A stretch of 55,426 bases of DNA from Nemertoderma westbladi (GCA_032718475.1 JAUCBJ010009065.1:1-55426), one strand, 5' to 3'; positions 1-13,693 are shown, counted from the first letter of the stretch. The notes: generated by a model from the letters alone, not told the origin. Translations and numbers: made by a program.

Positions 1-3000
1 AACAGCTCTTACCGTTGCACCAAGCTCCACTAACCGCTTAGTGTTAGTGAAAAGTTCTTAGTGACACTAACGTACACCACCCTAACAGCTCTTACCGTTG
101 AACCAAGCTCCACTAACCGCTTATTGTTAGTGAAAAGTTCTTATTGACACTAACGTACACCACCCTAACAGCTCTTACCGTTGCACCAAGCTCCACTAAC
201 CGCTTAGTGTTAGTGAAAAGTTCTTAGTGACACTAACGTACACCACCCTAACAGCTCTTACCGTTGCACCAAGCTCCACTAACCGCTTATTGTTAGTGAA
301 AAGTTCTTATTGACACTAACGTACACCACCCTAACAGCTCTTACCGTTGCACCAAGCTCCACTAACCGCTTAGTGTTAGTGAAAAGTTCTTAGTGACACT
401 AACGTACACCACCCTAACGCTCTCACCGTTGCACCAAGCTCCACTAACCGCTTATTGTTAGTGAAAAGTTCTTATTGACACTAACGTACACCACCCTAAC
501 AGCTCTTACCGTTGCACCAAGCTCCACTAACCGCTTAGTGTTAGTGAAAAGTTCTTAGTGACACTAACGTACACCACCCTAACAGCTCTTACCGTTGCAC
601 CAAGGTCCACTAACCGCTTAGTGTTAGTGAAAAGTTCTTAGTGACACTAACGTACACTACCCTAACAGCTCTTACCGTTGCACCAAGCTCCACTAACCGC
701 TTAGTGTTAGTGAAAAGTTCTTAGTGACACTAACGTACACCACCCTAACAGCTCTTACCGTTGCACCAAGCTCCACTAACCGCTTAGTGTTAGTGAAAAG
801 TTCATAGTGACACTAACGTACACCACCCTAACAGCTCTTACCGTTGCACCAAGCTCCACTAACTGCTTAGTGTTAGTGAAAAGTTCTTAGTGACACTAAC
901 GTACACCACCCTAACAGCTCTTACCGTTGCACCAAGGTCCACTAACCGCTTAGTGTTAGTGAAAAGTTCTTAGTGACACTAACGTACACCACCCTAACAG
1001 CTCTTACCGTTGCACCAAGGTCCACTAACCGCTTAGTGTTAGTGAAAAGTTCTTAGTGACACTAACGTACACCACCCTAACAGCTCTTACCGTTGCACCA
1101 AGCTCCACTAACCGCTTAGTGTTAGTGAAAAGTTCTTAGTGACACTAACGTACACCACCCTAACAGCTCTTACCGTTGCACCAAGCTCCACTAACCGCTT
1201 AGTGTTAGTGAAAAGTTCTTAGTGACACTAACGTACACCACCCTAACAGCTCTTACCGTTGCACCAAGCTCCACTAACCGCTTAGTGTTAGTGAAAAGTT
1301 CTTAGTAACGTACACCACCCTAACAGCTCTTACCGTTGCACCAAGGTCCACTAACTGCTTAGTGTTAGTGAAAAGTTCTTAGTGACACTAACGTACACCA
1401 CCCTAACAGCTCTTACCGTTGCACCAAGCTCCACTAACCGCTTAGTGTTAGTGAAAAGTTCTTAGTGACACTAACGTACACCATCCTAACAGCTCTTACC
1501 GTTGCACCAAGGTCCACTAACTGCTTAGTGTTAGTGAAAAGTTCTTAGTGACACTAACGTACACCACTCTAACAGCTCTTACCGTTGCACCAAGCTCCAC
1601 TAACCGCTTAGTGTTAGTGAAAAGTTCATAGTGACACTAACGTACACCACCCTAACAGCTCTTACCGTTGCACCAAGCTCCACTAACTGCTTAGTGTTAG
1701 TGAAAAGTTCTTAGTGACACTAACGTACACCACCCTAACAGCTCTTACCGTTGCACCAAGGTCCACTAACCGCTTAGTGTTAGTGAAAAGTTCTTAGTGA
1801 CACTAACGTACACCACCCTAACAGCTCTTACCGTTGCACCAAGGTCCACTAACCGCTTAGTGTTAGTGAAAAGTTCTTAGTGACACTAACGTACACCACC
1901 CTAACAGCTCTTACCGTTGCACCAAGCTCCACTAACCGCTTAGTGTTAGTGAAAAGTTCTTAGTGACACTAACGTACACCACCCTAACAGCTCTTACCGT
2001 TGCACCAAGCTCCACTAACCGCTTAGTGTTAGTGAAAAGTTCTTAGTGACACTAACGTACACCACCCTAACAGCTCTTACCGTTGCACCAAGCTCCACTA
2101 ACCGCTTAGTGTTAGTGAAAAGTTCTTAGTAACGTACACCACCCTAACAGCTCTTACCGTTGCACCAAGCTCCACTAACCGCTTAGTGTTAGTGAAAAGT
2201 TCTTAGTGACACTAACGTACACCACCCTAACAGCTCTTACCGTTGCACCAAGCTCCACTAACCGCTTAGTGTTAGTGAAAAGTTCTTAGTGACACTAACG
2301 TACACCACCCTAACAGCTCTTACCGTTGCACCAAGCTCCACTAACCGCTTAGTGTTAGTGAAAAGTTCTTAGTGACACTAACGTACACCATCCTAACAGC
2401 TCTTACCGTTGCACCAAGGTCCACTAACTGCTTAGTGTTAGTGAAAAGTTCTTAGTGACACTAACGTACACCACCCTAACAGCTCTTACCGTTGCACCAA
2501 GCTCCACTAACCGCTTAGTGTTAGTGAAAAGTTCTTAGTGACACTAACGTACACCATCCTAACAGCTCTTACCGTTGCACCAAGGTCCACTAACTGCTTA
2601 GTGTTAGTGAAAAGTTCTTAGTGACACTAACGTACACCACCCTAACAGCTCTTACCGTTGCACCAAGCTCCACTAACCGCTTAGTGTTAGTGAAAAGTTC
2701 TTAGTGACACTAACGTACACCACCCTAACAGCTCTTACCGTTGAACCAAGCTCCACTAACCGCTTAGTGTTAGTGAAAAGTTCTTAGTGACACTAACGTA
2801 CACCATCCTAACAGCTCTTACCGTTGCACCAAGCTCCACTAACCGCTTAGTGTTAGTGAAAAGTTCTTAGTGACACTAACGTACACCATCCTAACAGCTC
2901 TTACCGTTGCACCAAGGTCCACTAACCGCTTAGTGTTAGTGAAAAGTTCTTAGTGACACTAACGTACACCATCCTAACAGCTCTTACCGTTGCACCAAGG

Positions 3001-6000
3001 TCCACTAACTGCTTAGTGTTAGTGAAAAGTTCTTAGTGACACTAACGTACACCATCCTAACAGCTCTTACCGTTGCACCAAGGTCCACTAACTGCTTAGT
3101 GTTAGTGAAAAGTTCTTAGTGACACTAACGTACACCATCCTAACAGCTCTTACCGTTGCACCAAGGTCCACTAACTGCTTAGTGTTAGTGAAAAGTTCTT
3201 AGTGACACTAACGTACACCATCCTAACAGCTCTTACCGTTGCACCAAGCTCCACTAACCGCTTAGTGTTAGTGAAAAGTTCTTAGTGACACTAACGTACA
3301 CCACCCTAACAGCTCTTACCGTTGCACCAAGCTCCACTAACTGCTTAGTGTTAGTGAAAAGTTCTTAGTGACACTAACGTACACCATCCTAACAGCTCTT
3401 ACCGTTGCACCAAGCTCCACTAACCGCTTAGTGTTAGTGAAAAGTTCTTAGTGAACGTACACCACCCTAACAGCTCTTACCGTTGCACCAAGGTCCACTA
3501 ACTGCTTAGTGTTAGTGAAAAGTTCTTAGTGACACTAACGTACACCACCCTAACAGCTCTTACCGTTGCACCAAGCTCCACTAACCGCTTAGTGTTAGTG
3601 AAAAGTTCTTAGTGACACTAACGTACACCACCCTAACAGCTCTTACCGTTGCACCAAGCTCCACTAACCGCTTAGTGTTAGTGAAAAGTTCTTAGTGACA
3701 CTAACGTACACCATCCTAACAGCTCTTACCGTTGCACCAAGCTCCACTAACCGCTTAGTGTTAGTGAAAAGTTCTTAGTGACACTAACGTACACCACCCT
3801 AACAGCTCTTACCGTTGCACCAAGCTCCACTAACCGCTTAGTGTTAGTGAAAAGTTCTTAGTGACACTAACGTACACCACCCTAACAGCTCTTACCGTTG
3901 CACCAAGCTCCACTAACCGCTTAGTGTTAGTGAAAAGTTCTTAGTGACACTAACGTACACCATCCTAACAGCTCTTACCGTTGCACCAAGCTCCACTAAC
4001 CGCTTAGTGTTAGTGAAAAGTTCTTAGTGACACTAACGTACACCACCCTAACAGCTCTTACCGTTGAACCAAGCTCCACTAACCGCTTAGTGTTAGTGAA
4101 AAGTTCTTAGTGACACTAACGTACACCACCCTAACAGCTCTTACCGTTGCACCAAGCTCCACTAACCGCTTAGTGTTAGTGAAAAGTTCTTAGTGACACT
4201 AACGTACACCACCCTAACAGCTCTTACCGTTGCACCAAGCTCCACTAACCGCTTAGTGTTAGTGAAAAGTTCATAGTGACACTAACGTACACCACCCTAA
4301 CAGCTCTTACCGTTGCACCAAGCTCCACTAACCGCTTAGTGTTAGTGAAAAGTTCTTAGTGACACTAACGTACACCACCCTAACAGCTCTTACCGTTGCA
4401 CCAAGCTCCACTAACCGCTTAGTGTTAGTGAAAAGTTCATAGTGACACTAACGTACACCATCCTAACAGCTCTTACCGTTGCACCAAGCTCCACTAACCG
4501 CTTAGTGTTAGTGAAAAGTTCTTAGTGACACTAACGTACACCACCCTAACAGCTCTTACCGTTGCACCAAGCTCCACTAACCGCTTAGTGTTAGTGAAAA
4601 GTTCTTAGTGACACTAACGTACACCATCCTAACAGCTCTTACCGTTGCACCAAGCTCCACTAACCGCTTAGTGTTAGTGAAAAGTTCTTAGTGACACTAA
4701 CGTACACCACCCTAACAGCTCTTACCGTTGCACCAAGCTCCACTAACCGCTTAGTGTTAGTGAAAAGTTCTTAGTGACACTAACGTACACCACCCTAACA
4801 GCTCTTACCGTTGCACCAAGCTCCACTAACCGCTTAGTGTTAGTGAAAAGTTCTTAGTGACACTAACGTACACCACCCTAACAGCTCTTACCGTTGCACC
4901 AAGCTCCACTAACCGCTTAGTGTTAGTGAAAAGTTCTTAGTGACACTAACGTACACCACCCTAACAGCTCTTACCGTTGCACCAAGCTCCACTAACCGCT
5001 TATTGTTAGTGAAAAGTTCTTAGTGACACTAACGTACACCACCCTAACAGCTCTTACCGTTGCACCAAGCTCCACTAACCGCTTAGTGTTAGTGAAAAGT
5101 TCTTAGTGACACTAACGTACACCACCCTAACAGCTCTTACCGTTGCACCAAGCTCCACTAACCGCTTAGTGTTAGTGAAAAGTTCTTAGTGACACTAACG
5201 TACACCATCCTAACAGCTCTTACCGTTGCACCAAGCTCCACTAACCGCTTAGTGTTAGTGAAAAGTTCTTAGTGACACTAACGTACACCACCCTAACAGC
5301 TCTTACCGTTGCACCAAGCTCCACTAACCGCTTAGTGTTAGTGAAAAGTTCTTAGTGACACTAACGTACACCATCCTAACAGCTCTTACCGTTGCACCAA
5401 GCTCCACTAACCGCTTAGTGTTAGTGAAAAGTTCTTAGTGACACTAACGTACACCACCCTAACAGCTCTTACCGTTGCACCAAGCTCCACTAACCGCTTA
5501 GTGTTAGTGAAAAGTTCTTAGTGACACTAACGTACACCATCCTAACAGCTCTTACCGTTGCACCAAGCTCCACTAACCGCTTAGTGTTAGTGAAAAGTTC
5601 TAGTGACACTAACGTACACCACCCTAACAGCTCTTACCGTTGCACCAAGCTCCACTAACCGCTTAGTGTTAGTGAAAAGTTCTTAGTGACACTAACGTAC
5701 ACCACCCTAACAGCTCTTACCGTTGAACCAAGCTCCACTAACCGCTTATTGTTAGTGAAAAGTTCTTATTGACACTAACGTACACCACCCTAACAGCTCT
5801 TACCGTTGCACCAAGCTCCACTAACCGCTTAGTGTTAGTGAAAAGTTCTTAGTGACACTAACGTACACCACCCTAACAGCTCTTACCGTTGCACCAAGCT
5901 CCACTAACCGCTTATTGTTAGTGAAAAGTTCTTATTGACACTAACGTACACCACCCTAACAGCTCTTACCGTTGCACCAAGCTCCACTAACCGCTTAGTG

Positions 6001-9000
6001 TTAGTGAAAAGTTCTTAGTGACACTAACGTACACCACCCTAACGCTCTCACCGTTGCACCAAGCTCCACTAACCGCTTATTGTTAGTGAAAAGTTCTTAT
6101 TGACACTAACGTACACCACCCTAACAGCTCTTACCGTTGCACCAAGCTCCACTAACCGCTTAGTGTTAGTGAAAAGTTCTTAGTGACACTAACGTACACC
6201 ACCCTAACAGCTCTTACCGTTGCACCAAGGTCCACTAACCGCTTAGTGTTAGTGAAAAGTTCTTAGTGACACTAACGTACACTACCCTAACAGCTCTTAC
6301 CGTTGCACCAAGCTCCACTAACCGCTTAGTGTTAGTGAAAAGTTCTTAGTGACACTAACGTACACCACTCTAACAGCTCTTACCGTTGCACCAAGCTCCA
6401 CTAACCGCTTAGTGTTAGTGAAAAGTTCATAGTGACACTAACGTACACCACCCTAACAGCTCTTACCGTTGCACCAAGCTCCACTAACTGCTTAGTGTTA
6501 GTGAAAAGTTCTTAGTGACACTAACGTACACCACCCTAACATCTCTTACCGTTGCACCAAGGTCCACTAACCGCTTAGTGTTAGTGAAAAGTTCTTAGTG
6601 ACACTAACGTACACCACCCTAACAGCTCTTACCGTTGCACCAAGGTCCACTAACCGCTTAGTGTTAGTGAAAAGTTCTTAGTGACACTAACGTACACCAC
6701 CCTAACAGCTCTTACCGTTGCACCAAGCTCCACTAACCGCTTAGTGTTAGTGAAAAGTTCTTAGTGACACTAACGTACACCACCCTAACAGCTCTTACCG
6801 TTGCACCAAGCTCCACTAACCGCTTAGTGTTAGTGAAAAGTTCTTAGTGACACTAACGTACACCACCCTAACAGCTCTTACTGTTGCACCAAGCTCCACT
6901 AACCGCTTAGTGTTAGTGAAAAGTTCTTAGTAACGTACACCACCCTAACAGCTCTTACCGTTGCACCAAGGTCCACTAACTGCTTAGTGTTAGTGAAAAG
7001 TTCTTAGTGACACTAACGTACACCACCCTAACAGCTCTTACCGTTGCACCAAGCTCCACTAACCGCTTAGTGTTAGTGAAAAGTTCTTAGTGACACTAAC
7101 GTACACCATCCTAACAGCTCTTACCGTTGCACCAAGGTCCACTAACTGCTTAGTGTTAGTGAAAAGTTCTTAGTGACACTAACGTACACCACTCTAACAG
7201 CTCTTACCGTTGCACCAAGCTCCACTAACCGCTTAGTGTTAGTGAAAAGTTCATAGTGACACTAACGTACACCACCCTAACAGCTCTTACCGTTGCACCA
7301 AGCTCCACTAACTGCTTAGTGTTAGTGAAAAGTTCTTAGTGACACTAACGTACACCACCCTAACATCTCTTACCGTTGCACCAAGGTCCACTAACCGCTT
7401 AGTGTTAGTGAAAAGTTCTTAGTGACACTAACGTACACCACCCTAACAGCTCTTACCGTTGCACCAAGGTCCACTAACCGCTTAGTGTTAGTGAAAAGTT
7501 CTTAGTGACACTAACGTACACCACCCTAACAGCTCTTACCGTTGCACCAAGCTCCACTAACCGCTTAGTGTTAGTGAAAAGTTCTTAGTGACACTAACGT
7601 ACACCACCCTAACAGCTCTTACCGTTGCACCAAGCTCCACTAACCGCTTAGTGTTAGTGAAAAGTTCTTAGTGACACTAACGTACACCACCCTAACAGCT
7701 CTTACTGTTGCACCAAGCTCCACTAACCGCTTAGTGTTAGTGAAAAGTTCTTAGTAACGTACACCACCCTAACAGCTCTTACCGTTGCACCAAGCTCCAC
7801 TAACCGCTTAGTGTTAGTGAAAAGTTCTTAGTGACACTAACGTACACCACCCTAACAGCTCTTACCGTTGCACCAAGCTCCACTAACCGCTTAGTGTTAG
7901 TGAAAAGTTCTTAGTGACACTAACGTACACCACCCTAACAGCTCTTACCGTTGCACCAAGCTCCACTAACCGCTTAGTGTTAGTGAAAAGTTCTTAGTGA
8001 CACTAACGTACACCATCCTAACAGCTCTTACCGTTGCACCAAGGTCCACTAACTGCTTAGTGTTAGTGAAAAGTTCTTAGTGACACTAACGTACACCACC
8101 CTAACAGCTCTTACCGTTGCACCAAGCTCCACTAACCGCTTAGTGTTAGTGAAAAGTTCTTAGTGACACTAACGTACACCATCCTAACAGCTCTTACCGT
8201 TGCACCAAGGTCCACTAACTGCTTAGTGTTAGTGAAAAGTTCTTAGTGACACTAACGTACACCACCCTAACAGCTCTTACCGTTGCACCAAGCTCCACTA
8301 ACCGCTTAGTGTTAGTGAAAAGTTCTTAGTGACACTAACGTACACCACCCTAACAGCTCTTACCGTTGAACCAAGCTCCACTAACCGCTTAGTGTTAGTG
8401 AAAAGTTCTTAGTGACACTAACGTACACCATCCTAACAGCTCTTACCGTTGCACCAAGCTCCACTAACCGCTTAGTGTTAGTGAAAAGTTCTTAGTGACA
8501 CTAACGTACACCATCCTAACAGCTCTTACCGTTGCACCAAGGTCCACTAACTGCTTAGTGTTAGTGAAAAGTTCTTAGTGACACTAACGTACACCATCCT
8601 AACAGCTCTTACCGTTGCACCAAGGTCCACTAACTGCTTAGTGTTAGTGAAAAGTTCTTAGTGACACTAACGTACACCATCCTAACAGCTCTTACCGTTG
8701 CACCAAGGTCCACTAACTGCTTAGTGTTAGTGAAAAGTTCTTAGTGACACTAACGTACACCATCCTAACAGCTCTTACCGTTGCACCAAGGTCCACTAAC
8801 TGCTTAGTGTTAGTGAAAAGTTCTTAGTGACACTAACGTACACCATCCTAACAGCTCTTACCGTTGCACCAAGCTCCACTAACCGCTTAGTGTTAGTGAA
8901 AAGTTCTTAGTGACACTAACGTACACCACCCTAACAGCTCTTACCGTTGCACCAAGCTCCACTAACTGCTTAGTGTTAGTGAAAAGTTCTTAGTGACACT

Positions 9001-11698
9001 AACGTACACCATCCTAACAGCTCTTACCGTTGCACCAAGCTCCACTAACCGCTTAGTGTTAGTGAAAAGTTCTTAGTAACGTACACCACCCTAACAGCTC
9101 TTACCGTTGCACCAAGGTCCACTAACTGCTTAGTGTTAGTGAAAAGTTCTTAGTGACACTAACGTACACCACCCTAACAGCTCTTACCGTTGCACCAAGC
9201 TCCACTAACCGCTTAGTGTTAGTGAAAAGTTCTTAGTGACACTAACGTACACCACCCTAACAGCTCTTACCGTTGCACCAAGCTCCACTAACTGCTTAGT
9301 GTTAGTGAAAAGTTCTTAGTGACACTAACGTACACCATCCTAACAGCTCTTACTGTTGCACCAAGCTCCACTAACCGCTTAGTGTTAGTGAAAAGTTCTT
9401 AGTGACACTAACGTACACCACCCTAACAGCTCTTACCGTTGCACCAAGCTCCACTAACCGCTTAGTGTTAGTGAAAAGTTCTTAGTGACACTAACGTACA
9501 CCACCCTAACAGCTCTTACCGTTGCACCAAGCTCCACTAACCGCTTAGTGTTAGTGAAAAGTTCTTAGTGACACTAACGTACACCATCCTAACAGCTCTT
9601 ACTGTTGCACCAAGCTCCACTAACCGCTTAGTGTTAGTGAAAAGTTCTTAGTGACACTAACGTACACCACCCTAACAGCTCTTACCGTTGAACCAAGCTC
9701 CACTAACCGCTTAGTGTTAGTGAAAAGTTCTTAGTGACACTAACGTACACCACCCTAACAGCTCTTACCGTTGCACCAAGCTCCACTAACCGCTTAGTGT
9801 TAGTGAAAAGTTCTTAGTGACACTAACGTACACCACCCTAACAGCTCTTACCGTTGCACCAAGCTCCACTAACCGCTTAGTGTTAGTGAAAAGTTCATAG
9901 TGACACTAACGTACACCACCCTAACAGCTCTTACCGTTGCACCAAGCTCCACTAACCGCTTAGTGTTAGTGAAAAGTTCTTAGTGACACTAACGTACACC
10001 ACCCTAACAGCTCTTACCGTTGAACCAAGCTCCACTAACCGCTTAGTGTTAGTGAAAAGTTCATAGTGACACTAACGTACACCATCCTAACAGCTCTTAC
10101 CGTTGCACCAAGCTCCACTAACCGCTTAGTGTTAGTGAAAAGTTCTTAGTGACACTAACGTACACCACCCTAACAGCTCTTACCGTTGCACCAAGCTCCA
10201 CTAACCGCTTAGTGTTAGTGAAAAGTTCATAGTGACACTAACGTACACCATCCTAACAGCTCTTACCGTTGCACCAAGCTCCACTAACCGCTTAGTGTTA
10301 GTGAAAAGTTCTTAGTGACACTAACGTACACCACCCTAACAGCTCTTACCGTTGAACCAAGCTCCACTAACCGCTTAGTGTTAGTGAAAAGTTCTTAGTG
10401 ACACTAACGTACACCACCCTAACAGCTCTTACCGTTGCACCAAGCTCCACTAACCGCTTAGTGTTAGTGAAAAGTTCTTAGTGACACTAACGTACACCAC
10501 CCTAACAGCTCTTACCGTTGCACCAAGCTCCACTAACCGCTTAGTGTTAGTGAAAAGTTCTTAGTGACACTAACGTACACCACCCTAACAGCTCTTACCG
10601 TTGCACCAAGCTCCACTAACCGCTTAGTGTTAGTGAAAAGTTCTTAGTGACACTAACGTACACCACCCTAACAGCTCTTACCGTTGCACCAAGCTCCACT
10701 AACCGCTTAGTGTTAGTGAAAAGTTCTAGTGACACTAACGTACACCACCCTAACAGCTCTTACCGTTGCACCAAGCTCCACTAACCGCTTAGTGTTAGTG
10801 AAAAGTTCTTAGTGACACTAACGTACACCACCGTAACAGCTCTTACCGTTGCACCAAGCTCCACTAACCGCTTAGTGTTAGTGAAAAGTTCTTAGTGACA
10901 CTAACGTACACCACCCTAACAGCTCTTACCGTTGCACCAAGCTCCACTAACCGCTTATTGTTAGTGAAAAGTTCTTAGTGACACTAACGTACACCACCCT
11001 AACAGCTCTTACCGTTGCACCAAGCTCCACTAACCGCTTAGTGTTAGTGAAAAGTTCTTAGTGACACTAACGTACACCACCCTAACAGCTCTTACCGTTG
11101 CACCAAGCTCCACTAACCGCTTATTGTTAGTGAAAAGTTCTTAGTGACACTAACGTACACCACCCTAACAGCTCTTACCGTTGCACCAAGCTCCACTAAC
11201 CGCTTAGTGTTAGTGAAAAGTTCTTAGTGACACTAACGTACACCACCCTAACAGCTCTTACCGTTGCACCAAGCTCCACTAACCGCTTATTGTTAGTGAA
11301 AAGTTCTTAGTGACACTAACGTACACCACCCTAACAGCTCTTACCGTTGCACCAAGCTCCACTAACCGCTTAGTGTTAGTGAAAAGTTCTTAGTGACACT
11401 AACGTACACCACCCTAACAGCTCTTACCGTTGCACCAAGCTCCACTAACCGCTTAGTGTTAGTGAAAAGTTCTTAGTGACACTAACGTACACCACCCTAA
11501 CAGCTCTTACCGTTGCACCAAGCTCCACTAACCGCTTAGTGTTAGTGAAAAGTTCTTAGTGACACTAACGTACACCACCCTAACAGCTCTTACCGTTGCA
11601 CCAAGCTCCACTAACCGCTTAGTGTTAGTGAAAAGTTCATAGTGACACTAACGTACACCACCCTAACAGCTCTTACCGTTGCACCAAGCTCCACTAAC
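1..11698. repeat. 83-bp satellite array, about 140 copies
   Basis: An 83-bp unit beginning AACAGCTCTTACCGTTGCAC repeats head to tail from the first base until it breaks off inside a unit near 11698; the left end is outside the window. Units differ by a few recurring variants: CAAGCTCC or CAAGGTCC, AACCGC or AACTGC, CACCCT or CATCCT, TTAGTG or TTATTG, plus short-deletion units near 1301, 2127, 3447, 6926, 7751 and 9072. Each unit holds the heptamer CACTAAC or its complement GTTAGTG three times, so it can fold on itself. No credible coding sequence is present. It lies upstream of the first visible exon of the metallopeptidase gene. Confidence 0.97.
84..9090. repeat. Higher-order duplication inside the 83-bp satellite
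   Basis: Diagnostic variant units recur at a constant distance of 5,625 bases: the GTTGAACC unit at 84 and 5709, the AACGCTCTCACC unit at 416 and 6041, the CGTACACTAC unit at 651 and 6276, short units at 1301 and 6926, ACACCACTCT at 1561 and 7186, and a deletion unit at 3447 and 9072. At least 3.4 kb was therefore duplicated as a block. Beyond that the order of variants diverges; for example an isolated TTATTG unit at about 5001 has its counterpart near 10956. The copies also carry private substitutions, such as ATCTCTTACC at 6541. Confidence 0.85.
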
Positions 11699-12164
11699 CA
11701 GTACTTACCTACTTGCTATAAATATTCCATGGCTTCTCAGGGTATTTTGATGTTTGAGCTGCATCAAAGGGACAATGGGGTTTTCTTCATAAGTAGAAAA
11801 AATGTGGATCAACGTCAGTTTTTCAACCATCGTTGTAGATTTGTATGTCAGTAAGGTACCGTTCCAGTCTATCAGGAGCGCTAATCTTCTGGGTTTCATC
11901 CTCTTGTTTAAATTTTGCCGTCGGCGGATTATTCATAGTCATACTATGTACTGTGGGGCGAGCCATGCAGTAAAGGCGAGCCTTAGCGTACAATTATAAT
12001 TATTAAATAGGGCAAAATTTTATGTCCATCTGTCTGTCTGTCCGTAATGCAAAATTCATTCGTAAATAAAACTCTTGAAGATTATAACCATTCTTAACCA
12101 AATTTTGTTTGGGCATACTAGAGAAATAGTTCCATTGTTTTTGAAAGAAATATATTTTAGAATT
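11699..12164. other. Unique flank after the satellite, no gene seen
   Basis: The satellite stops at CCACTAACC and single-copy AT-rich DNA follows. It has a short CTGTCTGTCTGTCCG run near 12030. Short open frames here lack any recognisable domain or splice support. The missing 5' exon of the metallopeptidase gene could lie here or beyond the satellite, but I could not identify it. Confidence 0.5.
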
Positions 12165-12274
12165 TAGTGGGCTTGGTGCAACGGTACTAAAATAGTCGCA
12201 CTTAAGTTAGTGCCACTAACACCGCCCTAAGCGGTTAGTGGCACTAAGTAGTTATTGGAGCTTGGTGCAACCGG
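12165..12274 (-). repeat. Solitary diverged relative of the 83-bp satellite, inverted
   Basis: Read on the minus strand, this stretch contains the satellite words GTTGCACCAAGCTCCA, CACTAACCGCTTA and a second GTTGCACCAAGC, with different spacer bases, and it is opposite in orientation to the array 470 bp away. It looks like a single old or ancestral unit, possibly part of a dispersed element from which the satellite grew. The match is by eye and only parts of the unit align. Confidence 0.65.
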
Positions 12275-12741
12275 CTGCTAATGTTATAAATCCTAATGTT
12301 GTTAAAATGTTATAAATAATATACTGTACAGTTGTAGTCTACTTTAAGTCTACTTTAGTCTAGGGACGTGAATGCAGTTTCAACATAATTTGCAATACAT
12401 TAAACGTAGTCCTACTCTGTGGTTAATTATGCCACCAATAATAGGCCCTACACTAAATTTAGTTCGTTGTTTAATTCACAATGTCGAAATGAATGTTGGA
12501 TGTTAATGTTCTCAAATTCCCAAATTCATTATCAAGTATCAGTTCAATTAATGTTGAAAAATCAAAATACCCATTACCAAGGCCACTCTTAGATTTATCT
12601 CTACAGTCACTGTGCAATTCAGTACTGTATATTGACTTTCCGTTTGCGATATTCTTAGTCGGTTTCTGTTATAGATTACAAATGTGTATCATTTAACCAT
12701 AATTATACCATAATTCCCAATTATACTTCTGTCATTTACAG
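12275..12741. other. Non-coding stretch ending in a 3' splice site
   Basis: AT-rich DNA with no recognisable gene. It ends in a pyrimidine-containing tract followed by TTTACAG at 12735-12741, a usable 3' splice site. The frame of the following exon is open only back to a TAA at 12711 and contains no ATG, which argues that translation starts in an exon further upstream. Confidence 0.55.
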
Positions 12742-13585
12742 TGAGTGTTGTGGCGTTAAAGATTCCTAAATCTAAGCCGAACCAAATAGATGCGCACGGA
12801 ATTCCCCCGGATAAAGAGGCCCAAGTCCATCGGGCGAAACCAGAAAATTCGAAAGCTGCTATCCACGAACCCCCAAAAACTGGTACGAAGAAGACGTTGA
12901 GACGTCCGAAAGGCAAATATCCAGCATCACCAAAGGCAATGCCGAGAGAGAGAGTAAACCACCCCCATCCCGAATCCACGGCCGCTATAAAGGCACCACC
13001 CGCTCCAACAGATAAACGTGACATTCATCTTCTATCGAAAAGGGCCAGCTTCAACAATCCTCAACAGTTCGATGAAAGAAGCATACCTGAGGTATACATA
13101 AGAGATGAATCTGGTATTAGTAAGAGAAATGTTAACCCCGATGACCTGAATGTTGTAGTTCAGAAGCTTACTGGAGACGAAAATCGCCTTGAAGCCATTC
13201 GACAACTTCATCGCCGCAATGTTAACCCTGACAACCTGAACAAAGTTGCTGAAATTCTTACAGGCGATGATAATCGCCTTGACGCTATTCGTCAACTAAA
13301 ACGTAGGGCTCTAGATGAATCTGAAGAGAAGATCGCAAAACGACTTGTTCTGTCTGGAGAAGAAGCAATGAACCCGTGGTTTACAAACCGCGGACAACCC
13401 TGGAGAAACTGCAATTGCAAGTACGTTTCGAGACCCCCAGTGTCGGTTGTACAGGAACTAGGATTGGATCCCTTTTACCAGAAATACCTTCACGCCTTCG
13501 GAATTCCCATCCTTGGTTCAGGGAGTGTCTCCGATGCAGCTTTGATTAGGGCGTGCTACACTGTATTTGTGATGATGGCCGATAG
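12742..13585 (+). CDS. Metallopeptidase gene, first visible exon: pro-region and start of catalytic domain
   Basis: The exon follows TTTACAG and ends GATAG|GTAAGTAA. The first 100 residues are rich in Lys, Pro and Ala and look disordered. Next come two 30-residue repeats (13125-13304) framed by basic pairs (SKR, HRR, KRR, AKR), resembling a pro-region cut by furin-type convertases. From about 13370 a globular part starts, with NPWFTNRGQPWRNC and FYQKYLHAFGIPILGSGSVS, leading into the peptidase fold. From memory, FYxKYxxAxGIPIxxSxxVxDxAL precedes HEFAH in bacterial and animal proteins of this kind. The upstream boundary is a splice acceptor, not a start: no ATG lies in the open frame, and the exon opens with the last two bases of a split codon. 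Function as a protease is inferred from the later motif. Confidence 0.85.
13125..13304 (+). repeat. Duplicated 30-residue block in the pro-region
   Basis: Two adjacent 90-nt repeats encode RNVNPDDLNVVVQKLTGDEN... (13125-13214) and RNVNPDNLNKVAEILTGDDN... (13215-13304), each ending in IRQL(H/K)R. About 22 of 30 residues match, so this is an older duplication under protein constraint rather than a fresh one. Basic pairs bracket both copies. Confidence 0.85.
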
Positions 13586-13693
13586 GTAAGTAAATGTCAC
13601 AATGTGTTTATATTAATTATTCAGAGTTTTATATAAACAAACACCATCATTATAATGGTTATATATTGTATACCATCTATTGTTTTAAAACAG

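Noticed and set aside
1-11698. Telomeric repeat
   Set aside because: The unit is 83 bp and has no TTAGGG-type short motif; it is an ordinary satellite.
11642-11999. Small open frames at the right end of the satellite
   Set aside because: They run across the satellite edge and have no domain, splice site or compositional support.
12741-12743. GTG start codon for the first visible exon
   Set aside because: The base before is the G of a CAG splice acceptor, no ATG exists in the open frame, and the following exons show that this is a spliced gene.
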